DNA of 64,000 nt from Thysanoteuthis rhombus (GCA_963457665.1 OY735203.1:5453850-5517849); one strand, 5' to 3'; counted from the first letter of the stretch, positions 1-11,150 are shown. Numbers and translations are program-made. The notes: generated by a model not told the origin, from the letters alone.

Positions 1-384
1 CATATGACAGTAGCTTGGCTACAGGATCTGGGAGGAGATATGTATGTCTCTACAGGTCCAATGTCATTAGAGCCTTTGTGTGAATTACCCATGTGTCTAC
101 ACAATTGTGTTTTAGGTGAGGTGTAGGGAGCTTAATGCCAACTTACCCTTTGAACCAAGGTTTTCCATGCGATGTGCAGAGTGGTGTTAAGATAGGAGCA
201 ATGTCTGTAGGTCATAGATTTTCCAGATGTTTCCTCCTCTTTGCAGATACCAAAAATTTGTATATAGGGGTACTTATTATAGCAGAAGACTCTATTAACC
301 GAATTTCACTCAACGAGAGATCTCGATGCTGCTTCCAACGCCCCAAAATGGAAATATTTTCAGTTTGTGAGTTAAAAAAAACTA

Positions 385-720
385 CAAAATTTCATAAATT
401 ATCCAGAATAATCTAGATTCAATTCATAATTATCCATATTTATATCTAGTATCTTGGGGCTTATTTTCGGATAGACTGATGGAAGGATATTTGGTGAATT
501 ATAATAAGATTATTTATTCATTACATTATGTGCATATTTGTTTGAGTATAAAGATTATGTAAAAAGCAATTCTTACATTATTCATTATCTAGAAGGTTAT
601 TATTAAGCTTTTAGGGATCCAGTACTTTAATTTGGAACAAATTACTGAAATCACAGAGGTTTAATTAATCATTTAATAATTTTTCAAGATGTTTTGTGGA
701 AAGGATTGTCTTTGGTAAAT
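385..720 (+). repeat. Non-coding duplicated segment, copy 1
   Basis: This stretch is clearly homologous to 9187-9515. Shared landmarks in the same order include 'gaattataataagattatt', 'aggttattattaagctttt' against 'aggctgtcattaatgtttt', and 'ggattgtctttggtaaa' against 'tgattgtccttgttaag'. No reading frame is conserved between the copies, so this is a non-coding interspersed repeat or an old duplication. It is not an A, B, LINE or SINE copy. Confidence 0.6.
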
Positions 721-731
721 GGGATACAACT

Positions 732-748
732 GTATATATACATATGTA

Positions 749-820
<72 letters not shown>

Positions 821-822
821 AT
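732..822. repeat. (TA)n microsatellite
   Basis: Long TA dinucleotide run with a few C and G interruptions. Open frames across it on both strands encode only Tyr-Ile repeats and are not genes. Confidence 0.95.
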
Positions 823-929
823 ACAAATCAGGGATACAATATGATGTGTTATGATACAATACAATATCTGATGTATTATGGGTTAATTTCATAAAGTGCT
901 TGATACTTTCAACATTAAACACCAAGTTT

Positions 930-1689
930 AGTTAGAGGTTAAATTATGATGAAGTAAAGGATTCACTACATAAACACATCTATCCTGTTTGGCTTTTTCA
1001 AGTGAATGTTTATGTTTGATTTAGATCTCTATTCAGGATATTTTTTTTGGCTGGGGTTGACTATATCTTTGCATCTTGGAAATTCTCATTTATTTTCATG
1101 GGCATGTTTCAATGCATTTTCATGGTTGCCATCCATCTTTTTCAGAGAAACTCGTACAAAAAATTGTATGCTGTTGACATGTTTGAGATTGAGGAAAGAA
1201 ATGAGAATATATCTCTGTTGTGGGTTGTTTAGTATGAGTTGAAGAGGAGGTTTGTATCTGTGTAGGTGAGAGTCAAATTTGGTCTGAAATAAGAAAGATC
1301 TATGAGAGGAGGGGTCTGGGTGTGTTTAAATCTGTATTTGAGTTAGTATCAAGCTTGTCTTTGATAGAGAGGGGCTGTGACGGGAAGTGGTCAGAATAAA
1401 CATGGTCAGTTCTCAGGAAAAGTTTGACTGTGGGACTTTTGGGTGTTTTTTCAGGATGAAGGATGATGTCTAGCATTTAATGGATAAGTTTCGACATATG
1501 TGAGGGAGGGTGGAAGTAGGGTGTGTTGTTTTTGATCATTTTGGTTATTGCTGGGTGAGACTTTTTTTCCTCTCTAAGGGGTGGTATCTTTGTGCTGATA
1601 CTATTTCTTAAATGGACAATTGGCTATTGTCATATTCTCTGTTAATGTATTGTATTTATGTGATTCCTTTTCAAAATCAAAGCATTCAA
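930..1689. other. No feature recognised
   Basis: The + strand is G/T-rich. Short open frames (for example 1006-1242) show no domain and no conserved partner elsewhere in the window. The part nearest 1690 may be the eroded 3' end of the Penelope-like remnant that follows. Confidence 0.4.
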
Positions 1690-2215
1690 AGGGTTTGCAA
1701 TCAGGAGATGTCCATTCCTTTGTGTAATCACGTCACATTAGGATATAGGGTTGCTTTGATACTTTGGAAAGTCAAAGAGTCATGAATATTTTTTATGAGA
1801 TGGGCTTTGTGAAAGTTGGAATTTTGGTTGTGTATGTTTCTATGTTTGACCTGGTCTTTTGTATTATCATCCAATTTTAGGGCTCTCTCATGTTCATTCA
1901 TTATTTCCATGAGGAGTCTTGATGTCACTCAACATAGATCTTGTCACAGTCCTTGCGCAGAATTGCATAAACACAAACTCCTGGTGGTGAGGGTCTGTTT
2001 ACAAAATTCTTGATGGTTGTTGTGGTGTTGGTGGCATTGTACATTTCCAGCTTGCTCAGGTTGGAGCTGAGGTGGATGGTGGTTGTGTTAGTGGGTAATG
2101 TGATATGTCTAGTGGTGGTGTTATTCTTTTTGTCTTGCTTGGTGTCAGTATTGTGAATATTATATGCTTTCCTCCCTGTGTTGTATATGAAGTGTCATGG
2201 GAACTGGAAAAATAT
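1690..2215 (-). pseudogene. Penelope-like retroelement remnant, GIY-YIG end
   Basis: Reading the minus strand, three frames can be pieced into the linker and GIY-YIG endonuclease end of a Penelope-like element. The linker reads 'RHITLPTNTTTIHL', followed by 'VYAILRKDCDKIYV' (the G-V-Y...C-x-D-C..YVG core of this domain). After a frameshift comes 'TSRLLMEIMNEHERALKL' and then 'FHKAHLIKNIHD', the conserved helix and following segment. In intact elements this domain nicks target DNA and follows the reverse transcriptase. Here the Gly of YVG is lost at a stop or frameshift near 1928, several stops interrupt the frame, and no reverse transcriptase is visible upstream, where a TA microsatellite begins at 2284. 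It is a dead, 5'-truncated copy. The family call rests on motif recognition by eye. Confidence 0.65.
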
Positions 2216-2283
2216 TTGAGATGTAACACCTGCTTTTCTTTTAATTTTTTTCTCTTCACTTTCCAATTGTCACTTTCATCGAC

Positions 2284-2286
2284 ATA

Positions 2287-2346
<60 letters not shown>
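2284..2346. repeat. (AT)n microsatellite
   Basis: Nearly pure AT dinucleotide run. Confidence 0.95.
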
Positions 2347-2352
<6 letters not shown>

Positions 2353-2544
2353 TCAAAAGTTTTAGAAATTTCCTCCTAAAAGAGACAGAGAGGAATTGAA
2401 CCAATGATGAAACAAATAAAATCATATCCTTTGAATGACCGAGAAAATGCGTGCTATGATAAAGGAAGCATGTGAGTCTAAATATCTGTACTTTGCATGA
2501 ATGAATTGCCTCAACCTGAGTCTGTACTAATACTAATAATCTAT

Positions 2545-2715
2545 AAAAGGTGGATCTTTCCTTAAAATCATCTTTAAAAAAAATACCAACTCAAGATTTT
2601 GGCATTGTTGATCCAGTAATGACCAAACAGACCCCAAAAAGCTCTTGGGTGATTTTTATTTGTGTACTTGTGCATATTTTCAAGGTTATAGCCCTAATAA
2701 TGTGACCTGGACTAT

Positions 2716-2750
<35 letters not shown>

Positions 2751-2905
2751 GATACGCATAAATAACTAGACACACACACACACACACACACACATACGCA
2801 CACACATAGATAAATAGACTCAGAAAGGCAAAGAGAGAAGAATCTGTAGCCTTCTTGGCTGGCTGGCTGGTAGGGTCATTTGTGGGGCTATGGTGATTTG
2901 ATAAC
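2545..2905 (-). mobile_element. B-family MITE copy with internal CA expansions
   Basis: Matches the other B copies in reverse orientation: 'ccaaaaagctcttgggtga', 'gcatattttcaaggttata', 'agaagaatctgtagcc', and the end 'gtggggctatggtgatttga'. Two CA runs (2716-2745 and 2771-2794) lie exactly where other copies carry only a short 'acacacag' stretch, so the microsatellites grew inside the element. No coding capacity. Confidence 0.75.
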
Positions 2906-2995
2906 AGAGAGAGGAAGATAGTCTAAATATGTTTTAATGTTGCGAATTTCATGAGCTTTTTTTCGAGGAAAAGTATCAGAGGATAAGTATTTATT

Positions 2996-3372
2996 GGAAA
3001 CCGTAAACCTAGTCTGTCACCAAAATCAACAAAGGTTTCTTCAGTTTTCAAGAAATTTTTGTTGGTTATCTATCTACAGGCTGCATCAATGGGGCTAGAT
3101 GGCTGAAAATTTGAACAAAAAACTCATTTATTCTTTAGGCAATACCTTGAAAAAAACGTTTCTTTCATCACTTGAATCCCCCTCAAAATTAGCTTACTAC
3201 GCAAGCTCATGCTAAATTGGTCCATTATTTCCCCCCCCCCGTGAGAATTGAAAGAAGTAACTCATTCATTGATCTACCCTTTTTCCAATTTTTCTATTGA
3301 TCACCCTAACACATAATGCTGTGAAAAGATGTTGGTCACAAGATGGTTTCACCAGAATGACTAACCAGACCT
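2996..3372 (-). mobile_element. A-family element, near full length
   Basis: Begins 'ggaaaccgtaaacc', runs through the shared 'aggtttcttcagttttcaag' and 'ggctgaaaattt' blocks, and ends 'gactaaccagacct'. Reverse orientation. A C10 homopolymer interrupts it near 3230. It faces another A copy at 3629-3930. Confidence 0.85.
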
Positions 3373-3628
3373 TTTTTTAATCTTTCATATCAACAGAAGA
3401 AGGATTACTTGGTACGGACACAGATGAATCACAATTTTTGTTGTTTTCCCTTTGAAACCTTTTCAGGTGGAAAAGTTTTAAAAATTCTTGTTTTTTGAAA
3501 TAAAAACTTCTGAAATATTTCAAACTTTGTTGGATAAATATACATTCCAAAATTTGTTGCTGCAAACAAGGTACTTTCAGATACTTGTGGTGTATGTTGC
3601 TGATTCTATTAGTATATTAAACAACATA

Positions 3629-3930
3629 CCAGGCCTGGTTAGCCGCTCAATAGAGACCATCATGTAACCAGTGTCTTTTACCAGTGAGCCATGTTGGGGG
3701 TGATCAATTAAAAATTGGAAGAAGGGGCAATCAGTGAATAAGTTACTTCCTTTGCCTCTTGTCGGGTAATAATCCCTAAAAAAAAAGTCTGCATTAAAAA
3801 CCAAAAACAGTAGAAAAACAAATTAGGGGCCATTTTGACCCACTCCGCAGTCCTGTATGTATGATACATACATGGAATCGACTTGAAAACTGGAGAAACC
3901 TATTTTGACAGTTTTAGTTTATGGTTCCCA
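3629..3930 (+). mobile_element. A-family element, internally deleted
   Basis: Starts 'aggcctggttagccgctcaa' and ends 'gacagttttagtttatggtt'. About 130 bases of the middle are missing compared with the copy at 7070-7511. Confidence 0.85.
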
Positions 3931-4157
3931 CTAAGCAAAGAAGCATTTGATTATTTCTACACTACGGCATATATAGCGAATAATGCAAATATCAATATCA
4001 GTCTGTAAATACATGTGTGAATATGTAGAGGATAGTGCTAAAAAATTTCAAAATGTTTATTTTAACAGACCCGTATACCTTCAAAATTGACAGAACTCGG
4101 TCAAAAGATTTCTTATCCTTGTACAGAACATTTCAATGTTCAATCTTGTTTCAAACT

Positions 4158-4482
4158 TAGAAACCACAAACCAAAACTGTCATCAAAGGTTTCTTCAGTT
4201 TTCAGCATGTTTTGGCTGGCTGCACTTGTATCACATGGACTGGCTGCACCGATGGAGCTAAAAGACTTAAATCTAACTGCATATTATCCCTTAGTTTACA
4301 ACTGCTTACTTTTTTGAAAATTCAGACTTTTTTAGTGATCACTATCCAACAAAATGCAAGAGAAGCAACTTATTTGTTCATCACTCTTTTTTCTGATATT
4401 TTGATTGATCACCCACAAGCCAGCACGTTTCCAAAACACATTGGTCACGTGACTGTTTCTATTGAGTAACAAACCAGACCCG
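4158..4482 (-). mobile_element. A-family element, internally deleted
   Basis: Begins 'agaaaccacaaaccaaaact' and ends 'gagtaacaaaccagaccc', with the central block shortened. Reverse orientation. Confidence 0.85.
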
Positions 4483-4689
4483 TTTTTATCTATTTTTGTG
4501 TTTTTTAATCTTAGGTTTAACTTCTGTCAATTTTGAATTGTATAAGGATGTTGAAATGAACTTTTTAAAATATATCAGATACTTTTTACACTCACTGCAA
4601 GATCACCTAATCAAGTATAAGTCGCGATTTGTACAATTTTATTTCTTTGCATATCTACTTTTATTTAATCAATATTGGTACAATAACTT

Positions 4690-5352
4690 CAGCAAACAAA
4701 TATCACGTAAAACAAACATCTCCAGGACAAAGACACAACAAGCGGAATTGAAAACGGAGCTGAAGAAAGTAGACCACTACATCCACTAAAAACAGAATTT
4801 CCATGAAATCCCCAAAAGAAGAAAAAATCAAGCAAAGAATCACTCTAGGTTGGCAAACTTTGGATAGAGTAAATTCAACCTTCAAAGACAAGAAAATCAT
4901 ATTAGTCCTAAAAAGAAGGCTTAGCAACCAATATATCCTCCTGATAGTCACCTATGGAGCTGAAGCATGGAACCTAACCAAAAGATTGACCCTCAAACTG
5001 AGAGCCATGCAATGTGCGCAGGAGAGAATTATGCCTAACATTGCACGGAGAGATTGCAAGACAGCACAGTATATTAAAGTAAAAACCGGAGTCACAGATA
5101 TCTTTGAATCCATTAGGAAACTCAAATGTCAATGGGCTGGTCATGTAGCAAGAATGGAAATTATTAATCACAACGTGGATCTTCAAAGATCATATGTGAA
5201 ACTGTAACTAGCAGAAAAAAAGATGGTGTGACAAACTGGACAAGTTTTATAAAGTAGTGACTCTGTGACGTCTACGTTAAAGAGTCTGGCAAATCTTGGG
5301 GAGGGTCTATGTCCAGTGACAGATGCTATAATGATGACGACGACGATGACAA
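4690..5352 (+). mobile_element. RTE-like LINE, 5'-truncated 3' end (copy C1)
   Basis: This is the best-preserved 3' end of the LINE. The ORF remnant begins 'TKTQQAELKTELKKVDHYI', hits a stop and frameshift at 4787-4803, and continues in the frame 4803-5207 with 'RITLGWQTLDRV', 'LIVTYGAEAWNLTKRLTLKL' and 'WAGHVARM'. These are the conserved thumb and C-terminal blocks of invertebrate endonuclease/reverse-transcriptase LINE proteins. The last part reads 'GEGLCPVTDA' and the copy ends in a degenerate (GATGAC)n tail. The catalytic palm and the endonuclease are missing, so it cannot be active. The RTE clade is my assignment from C-terminal style and the simple-repeat tail. Confidence 0.85.
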
Positions 5353-5519
5353 ATGTAGACCAGTATTCTAATCCCCCTGCCTTTTCATCTAATTCATTGT
5401 TTACTGAGGTGTGGCAAGAGTTTTGGGGGTGCAGGGTTCTTGGCTCCTTGAGGGGCCTCCTCAAACATTCAGTGAGAATTGATATCATATATTGTCAGTA
5501 GAAATGCAGTAGGTGTACT

Positions 5520-6600
5520 TCTATTTATAAAAAGTTTTGGGCCCCGTCTCTATAGGGGACCACAGGGCATTTTCAAATAGAACTATCTACTCCCTTCCCT
5601 TAGCTACATGTCTCTTTGTGTGTGAGTATATTGGTTAACTATGCCAATGATCACTTTCTCCAAATATCACAAAAAAATTTGCGAGCTTCTTTCTTCAGAA
5701 GTGCACTCAAAAATATGACTAATCCTAAAAACTGACTAAAACCTTCTGGAGAGTAAAATCTGTTTCCAAATATTTTTTACACAGATTTGAAAACAAGTAA
5801 GAAATGAAGAAATACAATGAATATATTTCATTACAAGAAAAGAGTCAGTAACAAAAGTAACTTATGTAAACCAACTTTTGAGTTTTTCAATACTTGATCT
5901 TATCTTAGAAACTTGAAACTGCAATCTGATCCAAGTGTCTTATTGAGACAGTGCTCCAAGTGAAATATCTTTAATAATAACAAAAGTGACGGATAATGAA
6001 TTTAAGACTGAAATATTTTTGTAAATTTCTGTGTAGGTTGATAATTCATTGTTAGATGCTGGGAGAAATTTTCCAAAGATAACATCATTTATACGAAGAA
6101 AGAGAACACAAATTTCTTCTACTTTGTACAGTCACACAGCAAAAATGTCAAAATATTGTAGCTCAATCAAAGGTGTATAGAACTATCTCTATAAAAACAA
6201 CATATGGAAAAAGATTGAAACTCTTGTTTTATTTGTGCACAAGTTCAAGACACAAATGATTCTTTTGTATAGAAGAGGTTGATTTGGTCTTTCCAGGTGA
6301 ACTACACTCCTATTACAAAGAACTGAACACCTGCAGAATCTTTGATTTTTCTCTCTCAGGTCATTTTCTCCTCTAGAAAACATTGCTGATTTTTCTCATC
6401 AGGATTCAGTTTTAAAGTGTTTAATCAAGAAAGGAGTTTAGAGGATTCTTTTCTCTTTGTTTTTTTTAATCTGCAAAATTCTTCAAATACCTTAATTTTC
6501 AATATTTACGGAAAAAGTGGAAAACCAAGAAATTCACCCCCTTCCAGTTAGTGAATTAGATGTAATTAGATTGTGCAAGACCTAATCTATTTATTTTAGG
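5520..6600. other. No feature recognised
   Basis: AT-rich sequence without a supported gene. A frame at 6189-6383 (minus) has no flanking splice sites I would trust. Near 5440 a short GC-richer phrase ('ttggctccttgaggggcc') recurs inverted near 11220, suggesting another small repeat. Confidence 0.4.
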
Positions 6601-6662
6601 TTTGCTTACCTTCAATAGAAGTAAGCAACTGTCACTCTCTAAGAAAAGAAAGATTCTCTTAC

Positions 6663-6959
6663 TTTATGATGAAGGTCATTGTTTCAGGACCATCTAGAAA
6701 GATCTTGGAGAAAGAAATTTGAATATTCCATTGACAACTTTTCACAGAATGGTTAACCAAGAGGATCAGCAGTTGAAAAATTAGATCTTCAAGTAAAGAT
6801 GCCTTTAATTCAAGAGAGAAGATAAAACTGACCATAATAGCTTGTACAGTCAGGAAACAAACAATCACTTCTTCATTGAGGTTTTCTTGTACAAACCCTT
6901 CTGGAAAGATTAAATTCTTCTTAAAGACCTCTCGATAGTATGGAGCACTCTTTCTTCCC
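6663..6959 (-). CDS. Candidate internal exon of an unknown host gene
   Basis: On the minus strand a 297-base segment is open in one frame only. It is preceded by an acceptor-like tract ending 'cttctacttccag' and followed by a donor-like 'gtaaga'; the in-frame stop TAA lies immediately beyond that donor. Lengths are consistent: one base, 98 codons, then two bases, so the exon would be symmetric (phase 2 on both sides). The encoded segment starts 'GRKSAPYYREVFKKNL' and has a leucine-rich, helical-looking stretch with 'LLILLVNHSVKSCQ'. A stronger donor ('gaag|gtaagc') sits about 50 bases downstream but would include the stop. I do not recognise the protein. A chance open frame between chance splice signals remains possible, and no partner exon was found. 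Confidence 0.35.
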
Positions 6960-7069
6960 CTGGAAGTAGAAGTCTTGAACAAAAAGTGAGTGTAATAAAT
7001 TTTCAAAATTAGCAAATAAAATTTGGTGAAAATGGAGAAAAAAACTAAACAAAAAAAAAAACAAAATGA

Positions 7070-7511
7070 CAAGTCTGGTGAATCACTCAATAGAAACTGC
7101 TATATGAACAATATCTTTTGACAGCATAGCATGTTTGGGATAATCAATTAAAAAATTGGAGAAAGGGATGATCAATGAATGAGTTACTTTTCCTGGTCTT
7201 TTGTTGGGTGGCGATCACTAAAAACGTCTGAATTTCGCCCAAAACACAAAAGACACGAACTAAGAGATTGATTTGGCATAAACTTTCACTGAAAATTGAA
7301 TCCCCTACTAAAATCCAATTCAGAAGAAGGGGATCTTGAAAAACCAAAAAAATGTTTTTTCTGGATATAGTAAAGAGTAAATGTTGAAAAATTCATCCCT
7401 ATAGCTCCATTGGAGTCACCTATACTTGTGTTGCATACATAACCAGCCAGAGAGTCATTCACATTTCAAAACTGAAGAAACCTATTTTGACAGTTTTGGT
7501 TGATGGTTTCT
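7070..7511 (+). mobile_element. A-family element, full-length reference copy
   Basis: The most complete A copy, about 440 bases. It starts 'caagtctggtgaatcactca', then 'atagaaactgctatatg', the paired 'gatcaattaaaaaattgg' and 'gatgatcaatgaatga' blocks, 'gcgatcactaaaaacg', and 'tagctccattgg'. It ends 'gttttggttgatggtttctt'. No tRNA-like promoter, poly-A tail or ORF is visible. The 11-base AGAAACCATCA near one end is the inverse of TGATGGTTTCT at the other. Confidence 0.85.
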
Positions 7512-7677
7512 TATTGATCAGATTGGATTTTCCCTTCAAAAGAAACAAAGGAACAAAACAAAATGAATTGGAAACAGAAATTAAATTCTAACAAAAATCC
7601 TACAATGATTTTTATAAGAGAGAGAGAAAAATCCAAGATTCCTGCTTGCGCTTTCTGAATGGGGTTGTTGGTTTATT

Positions 7678-7890
7678 CTAAAGTTTTCTCGTATTGAAAG
7701 TAAATCTCTTTTCTTTCTCTGCTGACTTCTCGCATAGTTTTATAACACGTCTTTTTATCAGCGACTGGATGTGAGATTGGCGTAATGTTAAAGCTGCAGA
7801 ACCGAGTTCAAAAACCACACAGAGCTGTTTCGGTTCCCTTTGCACTGATCCCTTGAGAAAGGCAAGAATCCATCTCTTCTCCACCAGCTA
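7678..7890 (-). other. Open frame of uncertain status
   Basis: A minus-strand frame of about 70 codons ('WILAFLKGSVQREPKQL', 'FELGSAALTLRQSHIQSL') has more balanced composition than its surroundings. It follows 'aaaccatag', a poor acceptor, and its stop overlaps the first base of an AATAAA. It could be a decayed transposon frame or chance. I see no domain. Confidence 0.15.
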
Positions 7891-7894
7891 TGGT

Positions 7895-8160
7895 TTAAAT
7901 AGTAGAGCAGATTGGGGTCTCTAACCTTGGGGCGGCAACCAGTCTAGGAGAAGGACGACTCTGATACCCAAGCCACAGAGCCAAGCCCACCCTAAGGCAG
8001 TTGGATACCCAATTTGATGTCTTTCCGGCAGTTCCTGCTGTATATGTATTGCTATCTGCTTTACACTGATCTACATCAGCAAGGCATAAGAGGGGGATTC
8101 TGACAACTGGCCATCCCAGGATCTTCATACGCTTCACCCTGATGTCAAAATTCCATTGTC
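7895..8160. repeat. GC-richer segment, probable repeat fragment
   Basis: About 260 bases with clearly higher GC than the flanks ('ggggcggcaaccagtctagg', 'ggccatcccaggatcttc'). It is open on the minus strand (7895-8137, 'LVAAPRLETPICST'). Sharp edges and composition suggest an inserted fragment of a mobile element or a processed transcript. There is no second copy in the window and no assignable domain. Confidence 0.3.
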
Positions 8161-8436
8161 TGAAGAGACAGAACGGAGACTATTCATCAACAACTGTTAT
8201 AATTGATTAAACTCTCTTTGCTTACAGTATGGCCTGAGAAGACCATTTATGCAGATGAGATGAGAAACTTGTTTACTTGAACATGCTATATTAGCTTGTA
8301 AATATCACAGTTATATGGGATTTGTCGAGAAAATACCCAATCATTTATTATTAACAAAAAAAACTACCTCGGACAATGGCACCTTAGTCATCTTCAAATT
8401 ACTCCCCTAGTAACATCACACACTTAACCCAATGTT

Positions 8437-8745
8437 GGATGACCATTGCCCTGAAAATGGCCCGTCTGACTGACCAATTGGCTATGAATTCTTCTCCCTT
8501 TGTTCATCTATCTCCAGGCACACATGGTCATATCTTTGGGGTTATAACCTTGAAAATTTGCATGAGTACACCATTAGGCACCATCTAAAGATACTTTCTC
8601 TGTTTTTTCAAAAGAGTGCTCTGGTATTTTAAAAATAATTGTAGATAAAAGATTTTTTTTTCCAGATAATCAGTTCTTATATACGTGTGGGATATAGTGA
8701 TTCATTTATGTAAGGTACAGATATTTCTTCCATTTTCCAAAACAC
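8437..8745 (+). mobile_element. B-family MITE copy
   Basis: Starts at an eroded terminal repeat ('ggatgaccattgccctgaaa'), passes 'gttataaccttgaaaatttg' and 'ggcaccatctaaag'. It ends 'gggatatagtgattcattta', the inverse of the start in better copies. Confidence 0.7.
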
Positions 8746-9186
8746 TCTGCAAAGCACTCTTTCACGATTGCCATCAGCTACTTTTTTTCATTTTGATTAA
8801 TTTTGTCCATGCTTTGAAATTTCTTTGGGTAGAGGTAGAAGGGAACCAAACTGGACTGTAAAGGACTGACACTAAGGTGTATCATCGTTTAGCCCAAAGT
8901 CCTGCACAAGGTGTGAAGGATGGCTCAATCTGTCTCTAAATGTGTTGGTTACACTGTGCGCCAGCTCATGCAATGGTATCCCACAGCCTGCTGACTGGTT
9001 ACCAAGTTACATCAAGGCTGTTCACACGGTTCTCAAGATCTTCAAATGTGTGGACATTTTCCACATTAATATTTTATCATAGATTGTTCAGTGGTACCTC
9101 TCATAGCAAAATATCACTAAATGATTGACAAAGAGAGAATCTCTTAGCAAAATAATTTCAGGAAAAGAAAGAAAACATTCAAGATT

Positions 9187-9515
9187 TCATAGAATTATCA
9201 AGAATACAATTTCATTTATAATTATCTAGATTTATAAGTAGTATCCAGGTACTTATTTTCAGGCAGACAGATTGAAGGATATTTGTGGAATTATAATAAG
9301 ATTATTCATTAATTCATTTCATTACCTACATGATTATTCCTTTTTATACATTATTTAGGAAGTAATCATTACACTATGAATTATTTACAAGGCTGTCATT
9401 AATGTTTTAAGGGTCTGATAATTTTATTTGGAATAATTCATTGAAAGTCCACTTGTTCAACTATTCTTTCATAGAACATTTTGTTGAAATGATTGTCCTT
9501 GTTAAGAGAGGTACC
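9187..9515 (+). repeat. Non-coding duplicated segment, copy 2
   Basis: Second copy of the segment at 385-720, same orientation, with small indels. The two sites are about 8.8 kb apart. Just outside, 'ggtacctctcatagcaaa' occurs twice (9091 and 9522), bracketing this copy in direct orientation. Confidence 0.6.
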
Positions 9516-9986
9516 CCCATGGTACCTCTCATAGCAAAGGAATCTAGTAATGAAGGTAAGGTTTACTTTTTCCAAAAATTTGGTATAGACTGTGAAAAAG
9601 TTTACTTTCTTTTGTACACTTGAAAATAGTTGAACTTCAAAGAAGAGAATATGCCTTTGAAAGATCAGAAAGCACATTGGATAAAATATAGTGATGAAAA
9701 CAACAAAAAGAGACTATTTATGACATCACTGGTGTTTCTCACTGGAAAACATGTTGAACAGGGTAAAAAAAAACATCTAGAAACATTGTTAACAAACCTG
9801 TTAGAATACGGCTTCTTTCCTCCAAAATTAAAAAAGATAGTTTTCAGGAGGTGTCTCCTGGAGTTCCAATTTTCAAGTCTGCAGATAAAATGATATGGTC
9901 AGAAGCACTGGAACATATTAACAAACACACGCACATATCAAAAAAGATAAAACCCTTTGGAATCCTTGATAGCTATGGGTGTTCAG

Positions 9987-10361
9987 CAGGTCTGTTTGGT
10001 CACTCAATAGACTTTTGGCAACATACTCTGTTGGGTATGATCAATTAAAAAATTGTAAAAAGGGATGATCAATGGATAAGTTACTTCTCTCAACTTTTAT
10101 TCAGCCATAATCACTAAAAACAAGTATGGGCTCATACAAAAGGACCAATTTAACTTACATTGCAAATTGACCTCCTTCCAACATAACCACTAAAAAATCT
10201 ATTTTGGGAGGGTATTTTCAAATAACTTAGGAAAACAATTGTTTTTACTAAACATGATTACTGTAGCCTGTACACATGATACATACGGACATGGCTAGCC
10301 AGCCGGACCAATTCGAACACTGAAGAAACCTGTGTTTATTGTTTAGTGACGGTGTCTGATA
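9987..10361 (+). mobile_element. A-family element
   Basis: Starts 'aggtctgtttggtcactcaa', lacks the next 20 bases, then follows the consensus to 'actgaagaaacctgtg' with a damaged 3' end. It is joined end to end with an inverted copy at 10365. Confidence 0.85.
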
Positions 10362-10364
10362 CAC

Positions 10365-10935
10365 AGTTAGTAACTGACAACCAAAACTTTTGTTTTTTTT
10401 TAGTTGGTCCAGCTGGCTGGCTATAATATGTATAAATCATGTGTACAAACCAAATCAATAGAGCTAGAGGGCTGAAAATTAAAAAATTAACTCCTTTTTG
10501 TGCCTTCAAGAAACTTCTCTTTTTTTTCAAAATTCCCGCTTGGAATAGGTTTTGAGTGGTTTCAATTTGATATGTAAATTTATGTTAAATCAGTCCCTAG
10601 TTTGCGCCTAGCCACATTCATACTAGTTCCATTAAAATTCTGATTTTTCATGATCCAACAAAAGGTGAGAGAATTAACTTCCAAATTTTTTAATTGATCA
10701 CCTCCGACAGAGAATGCATGTTTCTTTTTTTACTGTCCCTTTTCTTCTCTTCACCTTTTTGAATTTTGGTCCCCTCTCTGCATTTTTTTCAAAATTTGGA
10801 CTTTTATGTGATCACTGCCCAACAAAAGGCTGGAGAAGTAACTTATTCACTGATCACCAATTCATAAATTTGTAATTTATCCGCATCTACAAAGCGTGCT
10901 GCCAAAAGACGTTGGTCACATGATAGTTTCATAAA
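10365..10935 (-). mobile_element. A-family element, interrupted and partly duplicated
   Basis: Reverse copy beginning 'agttagtaactgacaacc' and passing 'agctagagggctgaaaat'. Around 10735-10775 a T/C-rich spacer intervenes. After it the block 'tgatcactgcccaacaaaag' to 'gacgttggtcacatgatagt' repeats part of what was just read, so two overlapping 5' ends are present. Confidence 0.75.
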
Positions 10936-11059
10936 GTTTAATTTGCTCTTTCTTCCCCTCTTCTTGCTGGTGGGGCTGAGGAAAATTTGAAAAGCCTCCT
11001 GACCCAGGATGGAGGGTACTCACCAAAAGCTTTATGGATAGCAGTTTGCCTTCTGCATG

Positions 11060-11150
11060 TCTAATTAATCACACTTGATATTGAATGAGTTACTTGTCTC
11101 AACTTTTGTTGGGTGTTGATCACTAAAAAAGTGTGAAAAAAAAGTTGTTT
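11060..11150 (+). mobile_element. A-family fragment
   Basis: Short piece matching the A interior: 'gaatgagttacttgtctcaa' and 'ttgttgggtgttgatcacta'. Confidence 0.6.

Noticed and set aside
665..925. Overlapping open frames of Tyr-Ile repeats on both strands
   Set aside because: They are translations of a TA microsatellite; the same applies near 2290, 39580, 40020 and 61810.
2591..2803. Cys-Val repeat frame
   Set aside because: Translation of CA microsatellites inside a B element; likewise 46094-46291.
6659..7090. A 143-codon minus frame taken as one gene
   Set aside because: Its N-terminal third crosses an A-rich run and reaches the edge of an A element. Only the central 297 bases have splice-like borders.
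9441..10048. Chain of + frames that might be exons (for example 9630-9893)
   Set aside because: Frames overlap a repeat and the start of an A element, with weak splice signals and no domain.
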